Source of the DNA: Haematobia irritans
Taxonomy: Eukaryota > Arthropoda > Insecta > Diptera > Muscidae
Direction of reading: 5' to 3'
Assembly (NCBI RefSeq): GCF_050003625.1
Contig: NC_134397.1
Span: 98,378,162 to 98,442,161 of the forward strand
Length of the DNA stretch: 64,000 nt
The notes under the pieces are model-generated. The model ran no database searches, was not told where the DNA came from, and saw only the letters and a list, made by a program, of their open reading frames with translations. Below, one piece after another: positions 34,683 to 46,992 of the stretch. Made by a program: the position numbers and the translations under genes. The first letter of the stretch is position 1. The number at the start of each line of letters is the position of its first letter.

Positions 34683-35060
34683 GGGAGAGAGAATTTTGGT
34701 CCCAACGAGAGCAACCATTGAACGTTTGGTGGTATGTGTTTGTCTGTGTTATTGACGAACCAATCATCATTGCGCTTTAATTTGAGTTCAGCCTGTTGTT
34801 GTTGTTTTAGTGTAGCTAAATTCTTGATGTGTGTTAAATTGAAGCTCTTGTTGTGAGAGGCGCGAATGATGTTTTCACGCTCAATATATCGTTCCACTGT
34901 GCGCTGTTCAAGTTGGACGTATTATTACCCCGCTCCGTGTGTGCTCAAAGTTTAAAGTTAAAACAATACTTACCATAGACAGCAGAACCTTTTTATAACA
35001 GCAGCTTGTTTCGAGGATCTGCAGAGAATTAAACTGCTTCCCGAAACTCGTCGGTATAGT
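34683..35060 (-). pseudogene. Penelope-like 5' region and N-terminal coding part
   Basis: The minus-strand frame up to 34897 encodes ENIIRASHNKSFNLTHIKNL, a KQQQQAELKLKRNDDWFVNN segment and PPNVQWLLSLGPKFSLP. Upstream, a donor-like ATGGTAAGTATTG lies near 34965-34977. Some Penelope elements carry a 5' intron, so this may be its donor; the acceptor is not identified. The frame stops at the T4 insertion border and resumes at 34021. Confidence 0.7.
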
Positions 35061-35157
35061 GTAAAAAGGTGGACAATTTTTGTGAAAATTTTAACATTAT
35101 TTCACTTGTAAACATAACAATGTATCTAATAACGACCGAAACCAAATATATCTGCCC

Positions 35158-35578
35158 CATAGACCTTATAATACATAGATGATCCACTATTCTCTTTAAA
35201 AAAAATGTGTCAGTTCCAAAAATTAATTTTCTGACATTTCGTTTTGATTTTTTCGTAAAGAGTCAGTCCCAAACATTAGCTTTCGCGCATTTGCTTTTGT
35301 GCTGTTCATAAAGAGCAATGCTGCTCAAAATTGAATTTCGTATTTTCGCGGTTTTGGTCACAATTTTTTGTTCAAATATGAAGTTTTAATATATTAATGT
35401 ATTTATAAATCCTCTGTTGCATCATAAACGTTCTAATTTTGTGTAAAATTGGCAAACTACAAAAAGGAAAACGAAAGAGATTGTAAGCGTGCTCTTATTT
35501 TTCTCGATTATTCTTAGTCTTCGGAACTTCAAACATAATTTGACACCCATGGCTCATCTATGTATTATAAGGTCTATG
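35158..35578. mobile_element. 421-bp MITE with 8-bp target duplication
   Basis: ATCTGCCC at 35150-35157 and 35579-35586 flanks termini CATAGACCTTATAATACATA and its reverse complement TATGTATTATAAGGTCTATG. The arms are about 25 bp and perfect. An 8-bp duplication suggests hAT-like mobilisation, although the CATAG start is not diagnostic. Confidence 0.85.
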
Positions 35579-35586
35579 ATCTGCCC

Positions 35587-36515
35587 TTTGTAGTCAGAAA
35601 TGAAAACAATCAGCAGCTGATCTTGTCACTCATTGTGACACTGATATGGTGTTGCCAGATCTAACAGGTGGTACATATTTGGTGGTGTCCATTACTATAT
35701 GTAATTTGCATTACATTGTCACCCTGTTGTTAACGGAAAAATCGTTCAAATAAGGAAATGAGTTTTAATAACCCGCCTCCTGGCGGCGGAACTCTCTTGC
35801 GAGGCAATAGAATACAAATAATACAAAATGAAAACATTATGCCAAAGCAAAAAATTCATGATATGCAACATACAATTGGTAGCATAATTGCTGAATTGCA
35901 TCATTTAAAACTAGAAAACACTGCCCTAAAAGAGCAATTATTATGTACCCAAAATCTTACCAGTGAGGCTGAAGGAGCCGAAAATGAAGCTAGTGGATCC
36001 ACAGTCTATAATGATAACCAATCTGCAGGAGGAATTCCGCAGCGTTGTGTAACAGACGAAGAAGAACTCAAAAGAGAAACAAATTGGATAATTCAAAGAA
36101 GTAAAAAGAATAAATCCAAATCAAAAAAGTCACAAACAACCACAATGGAGGTGTGAATCAAGTAATAGCCCACGAAGATGCTAATACAGTTGTTTCAGAC
36201 AACACATCTAAAGATGGTCCTCTACCAGATAATCCACCTCCTATCAATATTATTGGAGTACAAAGCTACGAGGAAATAAAATATATATTGAAATCAGCTA
36301 ATGTTGAAAACGTTAGAATTACTGCTTTAAATAACAACGTATGGAAAATAAATACTTCCGATTCAACAGCTTACAGAAATCTATCTACAACATTGAACGA
36401 ACTACAAACCGAATGGTCTACTTACGAAAATAAAAATGAGAGACCCAACAAAGTTATTGTCCGTAGTCTCCATCACACACGCTCAAAAGAAGAAATACTA
36501 ACGGATCTAAAAAAA
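35587..36515 (+). pseudogene. Jockey-type LINE 5' UTR and ORF1, first part
   Basis: After ~170 bp of leader, a frame at 35758-36156 (132 residues, coiled-coil-like middle with KIHDMQHTIGSIIAELHHLK) stops, and a second frame (36153-36515) overlaps it by four bases. The second frame carries INIIGVQSYEEIKYILKSAN and RPNKVIVRSLHHTRSKEEIL, typical of the pre-zinc-knuckle (PRE_C2HC-type) part of Jockey ORF1. HINE-A copy 6 cuts it at 36515. The product would coat LINE RNA. Confidence 0.7.
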
Positions 36516-38365
36516 ACAAGTATATACGGCCGCAAGTTCGGCCAGGCCGAATCTTATGTACCCACCACCATGGATTGCGTAGAAACTTCTACGAAAGACT
36601 ATCATCCACAATCGAATTACTTGGGTTGTGGTATCTTAAAACTTCTTAACATCGTTTTCTAAATTGTGATTTAGTCCATACATGGTATATATTAGACAAA
36701 AAAGTTATGTATAGTTAAGTCTACAAATAATTACGAATCGATATGGACTTTTTGTACGTAGAGAGCCAGAATTGAAATATGGGGGTCGCTTATATGGGGG
36801 CTATATACAATTATGAACTTGATATGGACCAATTTTTGTGTGATTGGGGATAGATTTATCTGAGGGCCATATATAACTATAGACCGATATGGACCTAGTT
36901 AAGCATGGTTGTTAACAACCATATACTAGCACAATGTACCAAATTTCAACTCACTCGGATGAAATTTGCTCCTCCAAGAGGTTCCAAAACCAAATCTCGG
37001 GATCGGTTTATATGGGGCTATGTACGATTATGGACTAATATGGACCACTTTTGGCATGGTTGTTAAATATCATATACTACCACCACGTACCAAATTTCAA
37101 GCAGATCGGATGAAATTTGCTTCTCCAAAAGGCACCGGAGGTCAAATCTGGGGATCGGTTTATATGGGAGCTATATATAATTATAGACTGATAGGAACCA
37201 ATTCCTGCATGGCTGTTGGATACCACATACTAACATCACGTACCAAATTCCAACCGAATGGGAAGAATTTTGCTCTTCCAAGGGGCTCTGGAGGTCAAAT
37301 CTGGGGATCGGTTTATATGGGGCCTATATATAATTATGGACCGATATCGACCAATTTTTTCATGGGAGTTTGAGGCCATATATTAACACCACGTACCAAA
37401 TTTCAACTGAATCAGATGAATTTTGGTCTTCCAAGAGGTTGCGGAGGTCCAATCTTGTGATCGGTTTATATGGGGGCTATATATAATTATGAACCGATGT
37501 GGACCAATTTTTGCATGGTTGTTAGAGACCATATACTAACATCACGTACCAAATTTCAGCCGGATCGGATGAAATTTGCTTCTCTTAGAGGCCTCGCAAG
37601 CCAAATCGGGGGATCGGTTTATATGGGGGCTATATATAATTATGGACCGATATGGACCAATTTTTGCATGGTTGTTAGAGACCATATACTTACACCATGT
37701 ACCAAATTTCAGCCGGATCGGATGAAATTTGCTTCTCTTAGAGGCCTCGCAAGCCAAATCGGGGGATCGGTTTATATGGGGACTATATATAATTATGGAG
37801 CGATGTGGACCAATTTTTGCATGGTTGTTAGAGACCATATACCAACACCATGTACCAAATTTTAGCCGGATCGGATGAAATTTGCTTCTCTTAGGGGCCT
37901 CGCAAGCCAAATCGGGGGATCGGTTTATATGGGGGCTATATATAATTATGGACCGATGTGGACCAATTTTTGCATGGTTGTTAGAGACCATATACTAACA
38001 CCATGTACCAAATTTCAGCCGGATCGGATGAAATTTGCTTCTCTTAGAGGCCTCGCAAGCCAAATTTTGGGGTCCGTTTATATGGGGGCTATACGTAAAA
38101 GTGGACCGATATGGCCCATTTGCAATACCATCCGACCTACATCAATAACAACTACTTGTGCCAAGTTTCAAGTCGATAGCTTGTTTCGTTCGGAAGTTAG
38201 CGTGATTTCAACAGACGGACGGACGGACGGACATGCTCAGATCGACTCAGAATTTCACCACGACCCAGAATATATATACTTTATGGGGTCTTAGAGCAAT
38301 ATTTCGATGTGTTACAAACGGAATGACAAAGTTAATATACCCCCCATCCTATGGTGGTGGGTATA
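36516..38365 (+). mobile_element. HINE-A copy 6 in Jockey ORF1
   Basis: End A (ACAAGTATATACGGCCGCAA) to the end-B hairpin (TATACCCCCCATCCTATGGT...GGGTATA) lies between LINE text ending GGATCTAAAA and resuming GGATGTACTCC. The target is an A-run, so any duplication is hidden in As. The minisatellite is absent and the satellite has about seven units, the first ones resembling copy 5 (TGAGGGCCATATATAACTAT). Confidence 0.85.
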
Positions 38366-39270
38366 AAAAGGATGTACTCCTCTAGATGCAGTTAATATTT
38401 TAAAGAAAGATCGTTCAATAAATAATGGTCCATATAGTTACAGAAAACTTCCAATATTTCGGATTACTTTCCATAGAGAAGATAATATTAGTGAGATTTT
38501 CAAAATAACAAACATCCTTAATTTAAAAGTTAAAATTAGAATTAGATTAGAAGAAGAAGAAATTAATACCTCAATGCAAGAGATGTCAAGGTTTCAACCA
38601 TACAAAATGTTATTGTCAAAGAGAAGCAAGATGTGTTAAATATGCAGGGAAACATGATACTGAAAACTGTCAAATGCCACGATCCATAGTTCCAAAATGT
38701 GTAAACTGCAAAGGAAATCATCCAGTGAATTATAGAGGTTGCGAAGTAGCAAAAGAGCTACAAAAAATAAGAAACAAGACTCGAACTGACAAAGAAGGCA
38801 ATAACTTAAGAAAATCTAAACAATTTTCTGAAATAAATCTGATAGAAAAGCAGATTTTAACACATAATCAGCAACGACCATCCAATCCATCAGTCCAAAA
38901 TCCATTGATAAACCATCAATTACAAGCCACAAATGGCCAAAACTCTCAAACTAGGTCTTTCGCCAGCGTTGTAGACTCACAAAATAGGAAAGAAAATAAT
39001 AACCATCCTGTTCTCCATGAATTGTTGAAAAGTATTGAAAAAATTAACCGTCGACTTGATTTACAAGCTGAACTAAATGAAAAATTGATAGATAAATTAA
39101 ATGCTATAAGTATCAACTCCAAAAAAATAATAACCACCCTGTTCTCCATGAATTATTGAAAAGTATTGAAAAAATTAACCGTCGATTTGATTTACAAGCT
39201 GAACTAAATGAAAAATTGATAGATAAATTAAATGCTATAAGTATCAACTCCAAAAAACTACATTTTACAA
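38366..39270 (+). pseudogene. Jockey-type LINE ORF1, zinc-knuckle part
   Basis: After HINE-A the ORF1 frame resumes (FRITFHREDNISEIFKITN), shifts near 38560, and shows CCHC-type knuckles in two frames (CKRCQGFNHTKCYCQREARC, then CVNCKGNHPVNYRGC at about 38697). A 131-bp direct duplication (39001-39131 versus 39132-39262) breaks the C-terminus, because 131 is not a multiple of three. Confidence 0.75.
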
Positions 39271-41700
39271 TAATGGCTACCAAACGAAATTGAATGTTTT
39301 CTCTCGAGCAAAGGTTGATATTTTACTCATTTCGGAAAGTCACTTGACTAATAACTCCTTTACAAGTATACGCGGGTACAGGATCTACAACGCGATACAT
39401 CCTTCATCAAAACCTAGAGGTGGAGCCTCTGTTATAACATAATTAAACAAAATATATCACATTATGAAGAGCAAAAAGTCCAAGAAGAAATCTTTCAGAT
39501 AGCTTGTGTATCAGTGCACCTAGAACACAATAAAATGTTTAAGATAGCCGCGATCTATTCTCCGCCGAGACATAACTTTAAAAGCGATAAGTATGCTGAT
39601 ATGTTAAAATCGTTGGACAATCACTTCATCATAGGGGGAGGCTTTAATGCAAAAAATAAACTATGGGGCTCGAGACTCACCACAAAAAAGGGTAAACAAC
39701 TTTATCAGGCATGTAGAGCTCTCAAATGTGAAATATATTCCGGAAACGAACCTACCTACTGCCCATTGAACCAATCATGTTCACCTGACTTAATAGACAT
39801 TTTTATTACAAACAAGTAAGTAAATTCTAAAGTCGGGCGGAGCCGACTATATTATACCCTTCACCACTATGTAGACAAACATTTGTGTTACCATCTCAAC
39901 TACTTAAAATTTGCTGGGAGCTATATAAAAGTTTGCATTTTCAGATACAAATACTTTTAATGGAAACAATTTTTTGTACTTCTACAAAAACTCTAGAATT
40001 AAAATTTAAATCGGCTAACGCCCTGGAATGAAATACAATGTTAGTAAAAAATATGGGAAATATGAAGCGAGAGAAATTTTAATGCAATTGTACAAAAGAG
40101 ATTTATGATTTTTCAGGTGATAGATATGTATTCGAGATATTGGCAATTAGAGTAATATTTACAATTTTTGCTACTCAGTAGTGGCGATTTTACAAGGATA
40201 TTGGCTAGATCTCGCCAAGATATGTGGTCAAGTGTGTGTTGTGATATATTATTTGGTCTAGTCGGGCGACTTGGAGCCTTATTTAAAACTCATCCGTTCT
40301 GTGGAAATTTTGGCATTGCAGTGTGTAGGATATGGCTAAGATATGGGGAAATCATCACAGAATTTTGTGTAAAGTGTGAGAATTTTGGCCACATTTGTAT
40401 TCTCTGAGGAAACTATGCGGTCAATTGGAGGAAAATCCCATTGAAAATGGGTCTAAAATATGAAACAGTCTACCATATTTCCCCAACTCTGGTGTACGTA
40501 TATATGGGAGCTATATACAATCTGAACCAATTTTGACTAAATTTGACATGCATAGTTAGAATAATAATTCTGCTATCTATGCGAAATTTCACGTAAATGG
40601 GAGTATAACTATATCTAAATCTGAATCGATTTTGACCATATTTGGCACATACAATAGTATCGTTAAAAGTACCGCAAAATTTGAAGTAAGTCGGGGCCAA
40701 ACTCTGGCTTTTGAGACCATATAACTCCAAATCGGGCGAAAGATATATATGTGAGCCATAGCTAAATCTGAACCGATTTTAACAAAATTTGACACACTTA
40801 ACGATACTATTAAACGTATCCCTTGTGCAAAATTTGAAGCAAATCACGGCAAAACTCTGGCTTTTGTGGCCATATAAGTTCAAATCAGACGAAAGATATA
40901 TATGGGAGCTATATCTAAATTTGGACCGATTTCAATCAAATTAACCCAGCATTGGTAGAATGTCAATTCTACCCTCTGTGCAAAATTTCACGAAGAGCGT
41001 TAGTAAACTTTGGCCTCTGTGGTCATATGAGTCTAAATCGGACGAAAGATATATATGGGAGCTATATCTAAGTCTGAACCGATTTGGCTGATATTTTGCA
41101 TGTTTTGCGAGACTCATAAAATATTCGGTTGTACTGAATTTAAAGAATATCGGTTGATAAACACGCCAATTATGACCAGATCGGTGATAAATATATATGG
41201 CAGCTATATCTAAATCTGAACCGATTTTTTCCAAAATCAATAGCGATTGTCTTTGTCCCAAAAAACGACTCTATGCCAAATTTGAGGACGATCGGACTTA
41301 AACTGCGACCTGTACTTTGTGCACAAAAATACATGAACAGACAGACAGAGGGACGGACAGACAGACGAACATGGCTAAATCGACTCAGAATTTTATTCAA
41401 AGACGATCGGTATACTAAACGATGGGTCTCAGACTTTTCCTTCTTGGCGTTACATACAAATGCACAAACTTATTATACCCTGTACCACAGTAGTGGTGAA
41501 GGGTATAAAAATATTCCGCAAAACTATGTATTCATAGAAAATTCTACAGCATTATCATCATCTGATCATTCTGCGATAATAATAACGGTGAGTGACAACG
41601 TTATAAAAATTGAACCCCCTAATTACCTAACTAATATTCGAACAAACTGGTACTTTTTTAAGTATACCTTATCTGAAAAAAATACAATTAAAATCTACAC
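39271..41700 (+). pseudogene. Jockey-type LINE ORF2 endonuclease, split by HINE-B
   Basis: The frame at 39285-39440 reads AKVDILLISESHLTNNSF (endonuclease E motif) with stops. 39514-39815 gives KIAAIYSPPRHNFKS and HFIIGGGFNAKNKLWGSR (GDFNAK motif with D changed to G). HINE-B follows, and then SSSDHSAIIITVSDNV (SDH motif) at about 41550. Loss of the Asp in GDFNAK and multiple stops indicate a dead gene. Confidence 0.75.
39819..41507 (+). mobile_element. HINE-B (second DINE-1/Helentron-like family)
   Basis: Starts AAATTCTAAAGTCGGGCGGA, a palindrome-containing end (AGTCGG..CCGACT), followed by TATACCCTTCACCAC. It ends with the hairpin ACCCTGTACCACAGTAGTGG and GTGGTGAAGGGTATAAAA, so TATACCCTTCACCAC is repeated inverted at the far end. 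40490-41290 holds about six ~150-bp units with ATATATGGGAGCTATATCTA and CTGAACCGATTT, and 41335-41400 holds an ACGGACAGACAGACGAACAT run and CGACTCAGAATTT. Architecture and these words parallel HINE-A. Confidence 0.75.
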
Positions 41701-41708
41701 TTTAAACT

Positions 41709-43236
41709 GTGGAAAATATCGATGAAGAGTTAGATAAGTTTATTCAAGCTATACAAACTTCCGCATGGGAAAGTACACTTAATGTATCCGAAACTGGAAC
41801 ATACAAACATACTACATATACGATGGAAATTAGAGACATCAAAAAAGAGGAGAGCAAGAAAAAAAAAAATGGCAAAAAGAAAGAACACCTGAAAATAAAG
41901 CTATCCTAAACAAGCTCATTAATGAACTAGTAGTGCTAACAAGAGAAACTAAGAATAAAGAAATGGCTTTGTACCTAGGAAATTTATCAGCAACCAAACC
42001 ACCCAACTATAACCTATGGAAAGCAACTAAACAATTTAACCACACTTCGCCCAAAATTCCTCCAATTAGAAACGATAGTGGATGTTTGATCCGGAAATCC
42101 GAGGACAAAGTAGAGCTATTTGGTAACCATTTCCAAAATATATTTAAACCCGCAGAGAGCAGAGTTGATGACGAAGGGATTTCTGAAATTGAAAGAAATG
42201 ACAGTCTTCCAATCAAACCAGCAAATTGCAAAAGACTTAAGTGCTAAAAAATCTCCCGGTTATGATCTGATAACTGGCAAGATATTCAAAAATCTACCAC
42301 ATATTGCAGTAAAGAAACTGCTGTTCCTTTAGAATGGAAAGTTGCAGAAATAATAATAATACAAAAGCCAGGTAAACCTGAAAATGAACAAACATCCTAT
42401 CGACCAATATCACTACTTCCAATCATGTCGAAAATCTTCGAAAAGTTGGTATTAAAACGACTACAGCCTATTATTAATAGTAGGTGTCTTATTCCAAACC
42501 ATCAATTTGATTTTAGAACTGAGCATTCAACAAGTGCACCGTATCGTTGATATAGCAGAAAAAGCTATTGAAAACAAAAGTGTTTGTTCCGCAATATTTT
42601 TGGACATTGGGCAAGCATTTGAAAAAGTCTGGTATGATGGGCTCCTTTGTATGAACTCCCAATTGAATACTATAAATTACTAGAATCGTATCTAAAATAC
42701 CGCCACTTTCGAGTGAAAATCGAAAACGTGTGCCACAGGGAAGTATCCTAGAGCCAGTCCTGTACCTCCTACATACTAGGAACATTCCAAATCCACCTGA
42801 AGCAACAATTGCAACGTTTAATGATGACACGGCAATTCTTGCCGTTGTTGAAACAGAAATGGAAGCTACCAAAAAGCTCCAACAGGTTCTATCCACTATC
42901 ATGTATTGGATAAATAAATGGAGGATGAACATAAACGAAAACAAATCTATTCATATAGTATTTTCTAACAAAGACACCAAATATATTCCATTGTATCTTA
43001 ATGGTTCAATAGTTCCATTCGCAAACACCGCTAAATACTTGGCCATGACACTGGACGATAAAATAAGATGGAAGGAACACATGAAGAAAAAGAATAAAGA
43101 TTTAAACTAAAATTCAGTCAATTGTACTGGATGTTTGTCGACAACAGGATATCATTGAAAAATAAAATGCTTATATACAACCAAGTAATAAAACCAATAT
43201 GGAGTTATGGTATACAGCTGTGCTGCACGCTCACAA
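41709..43236 (+). pseudogene. Jockey-type LINE ORF2 reverse transcriptase
   Basis: Broken frames give LGNLSATKPPNYNLWKATKQ (linker), SPGYDLITGKIFKNLP, PLEWKVAEIIIIQKPGK, SYRPISLLPIMSKIFEKL, AIFLDIGQAFEKVW (first catalytic Asp), RVPQGSILEPVLY, TIATFNDDTAILAV (FADD motif with A changed to N), WRMNINENKSIHIVF and TAKYLAMTLDDKIRWKEHM. At least four frameshifts or stops occur. The gene ends at the T1-like insert near 43237. It is clearly older than the LINE at 47-53 kb. Confidence 0.85.
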
Positions 43237-44199
43237 AAAATCGCTTCTGTAACATATACTCCCAAACATATTTTTCTTCAAGCATATACATTTTTGGCTA
43301 TTGCCCAAACATTTATATGTTTGATCTCTTCCAATATATAATATGTTTGAAAGCATATTGGTCTAAACAATATATGTTTGGGTAGTCAATTTCCAAACAT
43401 TTTGTATTTTTGCATCCAAATTCAATAATGTTGTCTTCCAAAAAACAATATGTCATTATGTGAACATATAATATGTTTGGAAGCATTTTGCACCCAAAAA
43501 TATTATATGCTTAAAAAAAATTCTCCCAAACAATATTGTGCTCAAAATTTTATTTATTTATTTATTTATTTACAATCATAATGAATTATGAAAATAAACA
43601 GGTAATACAGGTGCTAACAACATTGGTTTTCGACCTGAATGCTCAAAATTTTGTTTCTGCCCAATTGTATATTCCCCCACATCTTTCTCACTTCCACGAG
43701 ATTTTTTAGTTCTTAGCACCTTTTTCTGTAATACAAACATTGTAGAAGAAATTATTCAATTGTATGATTTTTTTAATTTTAATTTTACCTTTTGCCGGAC
43801 GGGGATTCGAACAGCGGACCACACAGTTTGTAAGGATCAAAGAAGTAGCTGATCAATTGCCCAAGGAAAAATAAAATGTTAATTTTGTAATAACAAGCAA
43901 CAACCACCAACTTAATTCGATATCGCTCCCTGTTAAATAGCGCTCCAAGCTACTAAACACATATATGTTTATAGGCTATTTCTAAATTAATATATGTTTG
44001 CATCCAAGCATATTATATTTACAAACATTTTATGTCCCAAACATAATATGTTCTAACATATTAACATATATGTCCCAAACATGTTATGCTAGTTTATGAA
44101 CATTATATGCTTGCACTCAAAAATATTGTGTTAAAAAATTTGTGTTCCAAACATATAATGTTTATAGTCAAACATATGAAAAACAGTCTTTTTCGAAGA
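43237..44199. mobile_element. T1 copy in Jockey ORF2, right end degraded
   Basis: The left end reads TCACAAAAAATCGCTTCTGT and the right end CATATGAAAAACAGTCTTTT. Interior phrases match the T1 copy at 30702. It contains a (TTTA)n tract (43549-43572) and a truncated tRNA-Val-like piece (43796-43838, minus strand). The Jockey frame resumes at about 44200 (KEIDTIQKTQNLILRTI). The terminal CAC and TA are not clear on either side, so the exact borders are approximate. Confidence 0.7.
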
Positions 44200-44448
44200 A
44201 AGAAATAGACACCATACAGAAGACTCAAAACTTGATATTACGTACTATTGATAACGCACCCTGGTACATTAGAAACAGTGATTTACATCGTAATTCAGGA
44301 GTGCGAACTATAGCAGATGAAATCTCTCTCCATGCAAGAATACACGCCACCAAACTTCAGCATCATTCAAATTCTGAACTAAACGAAATCTTCACCAGTT
44401 ATTCAATTGGAAGAAGAATCAAACGGACTACTCCAATGGACTTAGTCA
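44200..44448 (+). pseudogene. Jockey-type LINE ORF2 C-terminus
   Basis: KKEIDTIQKTQNLILRTIDN, APWYIRNSDLHRNSGVRT and IADEISLHARIHATKLQHHS are the usual Jockey C-terminal blocks, followed by RRIKRTTPMDLV. The open frame then enters T1 sequence at 44449. The true end and 3' UTR appear at 53786-53905 beyond T1. Confidence 0.8.
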
Positions 44449-44981
44449 CACTGTTAGAAAAATATGTTTTTCATATGTTCCGATGTAAACAAAATGTGTT
44501 TCGGGCACAATTTTTAAACACAATATATTTAAGTGCAAACGTGTAATGTTCCTAAACTAACACTAAATGTTTGGGACAAATATGTTAATATGTTAGAATA
44601 TATTATGTGTGGGACATGAATGTTTCATAAAAATAATATGTGTGAATGTAAACGTATATAAATTTACAAATTTCGAGTAAACATACATATGTTGTGATAC
44701 TTTATTCCGAGAGTGACAGAGAGAGAGAGAGTATAGAGAAAGAAATAGAGATGGAAACCGGGAGGGTTGACGAAAGATATCAACATAACACAGCGAGAGA
44801 ATCAAAAGAGAGCAATTTCTGTGAAACCGCTTGTATGTTGTTTCGGAAAACTGTTTTATGATAAGGCCAAAAATTTGATATGCTTAAGTCTAAATATTAT
44901 TTAATTTGAATATTAGAATGAGTATTAGGAGTAAAGAGAATAGACATTCGGAATCAAGAGAATAAGCATTTGAAAAAAAAA

Positions 44982-46992
44982 ACAAGTATATACGGCCGTA
45001 AGTTCGGCCAGGCCGAATCTTATGTACCCTCCACCATGGATTGCGTAGGAACTTCTACTAAAGGCTGTCATCTACAATCGAATTACTTGGGTTGCGATAA
45101 CACTTGCCGATGGCAAGGTATCGTAAAACTTTTTAACACTGTCTTCTAAATTGTAAGTTAGCCCATACGGGGTATATATTAAACAAAAAAGGCCGATTAA
45201 ATACGTATATAATCTAGTTTGACAAAATTTTCTATAGAAATAAAATTTTGACAAAATTTTCTATAGAAATGAAACCTTGACAAAAATTTCTATAGAAATA
45301 AAATTTTGACAAAATTTTCTATAGAAATAAAAATTTGACAAAATTTTCTATAGAAATAAAAACTTGACAAAATTTTCTATAGAAATAAAATGTTGACAAA
45401 ATTTTCTATGGAAGTAAAATGTTGACAAAATTTTCTATGGAAATAAAATTTTGACAAACATTTGTATAGAAATAAACTTTTGACAAAACTTTCTATAGAA
45501 ATGAAATTTTGACAAAACTTTCTATAGTAATAAAATTTGACAAAATTTTCTATGGAAATAAAGTTTTGGTAGATTATTTTTGGCGATATGGACCAATTTT
45601 TGTGTAATAAGTCATCGGCTATATATAACTAAAGACCGATATGGACCAATTTTTACATGGCTGTTAGAGGCCATATATTGACAAAATGTACCAAATTTCA
45701 ACCGTATCGGATGACTTTTGCTCCTCCAAGAGGTTCCGGACGTCAAATCTGGGGACGGTTTATATGGGAACTATATATAATTATGGACCGATATGGACCA
45801 ATTTTTGCATGGTTGTTAGAGACCATATACTAACACCATGTACCAAATTTCAACTGGATCGGATGAATTTTGCTCTTCCAAGAGGCTCCGGAGGTCAAAT
45901 CTGGGGATCGGTTTATATGGGGGATATATATAATTATGGACCGATATGGACCAATTTTTGCATGGTTATTAGAGGCCGTAAACTAACATCAGGTACCAAA
46001 TTTCAACCGGATCGGATGAATTTTGCCCCACCAAGAGGCTCCGGAGGTCAAATCTGGGGATCGGTTTATATGGGGGCTATATATAATTATGGACCGATAT
46101 GGACCAATTTTTGCATGGTTGTTAAAAACCGTATACTAAGACCATGTACTAAATTTCAACCGGATCGGATGAATTTTGCTCCTCCAAGAGGCTCCGGTGG
46201 TCAAATCTGGGGATCGGTTTATATGGGAGCTATATATAATTATGGACCGATATGGACCAATTTTTGCATGGTAGTTAGAGGCCGTATACTAACATCAGGT
46301 ACCAATTTTCAACCGGATCGGATGAATTTTGCCCCTCCAAAAGTCTCCGGAGGTCAAATCTGGGGATCGGTTTATATGGGGGCTATATATAATTATGGAC
46401 CGATATGGACCAATTTTTGCATGGTTGTTAGAGACCATATACTTACATCAGGTACCAAATTTCAATCGGATCGGATGAATTTTGCCCCTCCAAGAGGCTC
46501 CGGAGGTCAAATCTGGGGATCGGTTTATATGGGGGCTATATATAATTATGGACCGATATGGACCAATTTTTGCATGGTTGTTACAGACCGTATACTAAGA
46601 CCACGTACCAAATTTCAACCGGATAGGATGAATTTTGCTGCTCCGGGAGGCTCCCCAAGCCAAATTTGGGGATCGGTTTATATGGGGACTATACGTAAAC
46701 GTGGTCCGATATGGCCCATTTTCAATACCATCCGACCTACATCAATAACAACTACTTGTGCCAAGTTTCAAGTCGATAGCTTGTTTCGTTCGGAAGTTAG
46801 CGTGATTTCCACAGACGGACGGACAGCCGGACAGACGGACAGACGGACGGACGGATGGACATGCTTAGATCGACTCAGAATTTCACCACGACCCAGAATA
46901 TATATACTTTATGGGGTCTTAGAGCAATATTTCGATGTGTTACAAACGGAATGACAAAGTTAATATACCCCCATCCTATGGTGGAGGGTATA
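44982..46992 (+). mobile_element. HINE-A copy 7, most regular satellite
   Basis: End A (44982-45220), about twelve minisatellite units (to 45560), a spacer, about six well-aligned ~180-bp units (45700-46680) and end B with a long ACGGACGG/ACAGACGG run (46812-46860). Because every satellite unit is a multiple of three long, one plus-strand frame stays open from 45686 to 46954 (422 residues). The repeated peptide GSVYMGAIYNYGPIWTNFCM has no recognisable domain, and I do not call it a gene. Confidence 0.85.

Larger units (their letters stand above)
29393..35100 (-). mobile_element. Penelope-like element copy 2, multiply interrupted
   Basis: Minus-strand pieces at 34683-35060 (5' region and N-terminus), 33888-34021, 30560-30700 and 29393-29607 read as one Penelope-like protein once the hAT-like (29608-30559), T1 (30702-33885) and T4 (34024-34680) inserts are skipped. 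Junctions agree with the second copy at 53930-60345. Recognisable blocks: ENIIRASHNKSFNLTHIKNL, PPNVQWLLSLGPKFSLP, KRDKFILETVGEVRHFLKS, ILNADKGGKTVAMKKDDYD and DMCTYRRLKRGAPKNS. The region after that holds several stops and ends before the catalytic RT core. No GIY-YIG endonuclease is present. Confidence 0.8.

Noticed and set aside
34990..35062. CCGACGAG ... CTCGAAAC on the minus strand upstream of the Penelope-like frame, considered as a hammerhead
   Set aside because: The core would need U4 changed to C, stem II beyond one or two pairs does not form, and stem I and III partners are absent.
41335..41365. ACGGACAG runs at HINE ends as telomere-like or functional repeats
   Set aside because: Short (ACGG/ACAG) runs are a regular part of end B in these families and vary by slippage; no other evidence for function.
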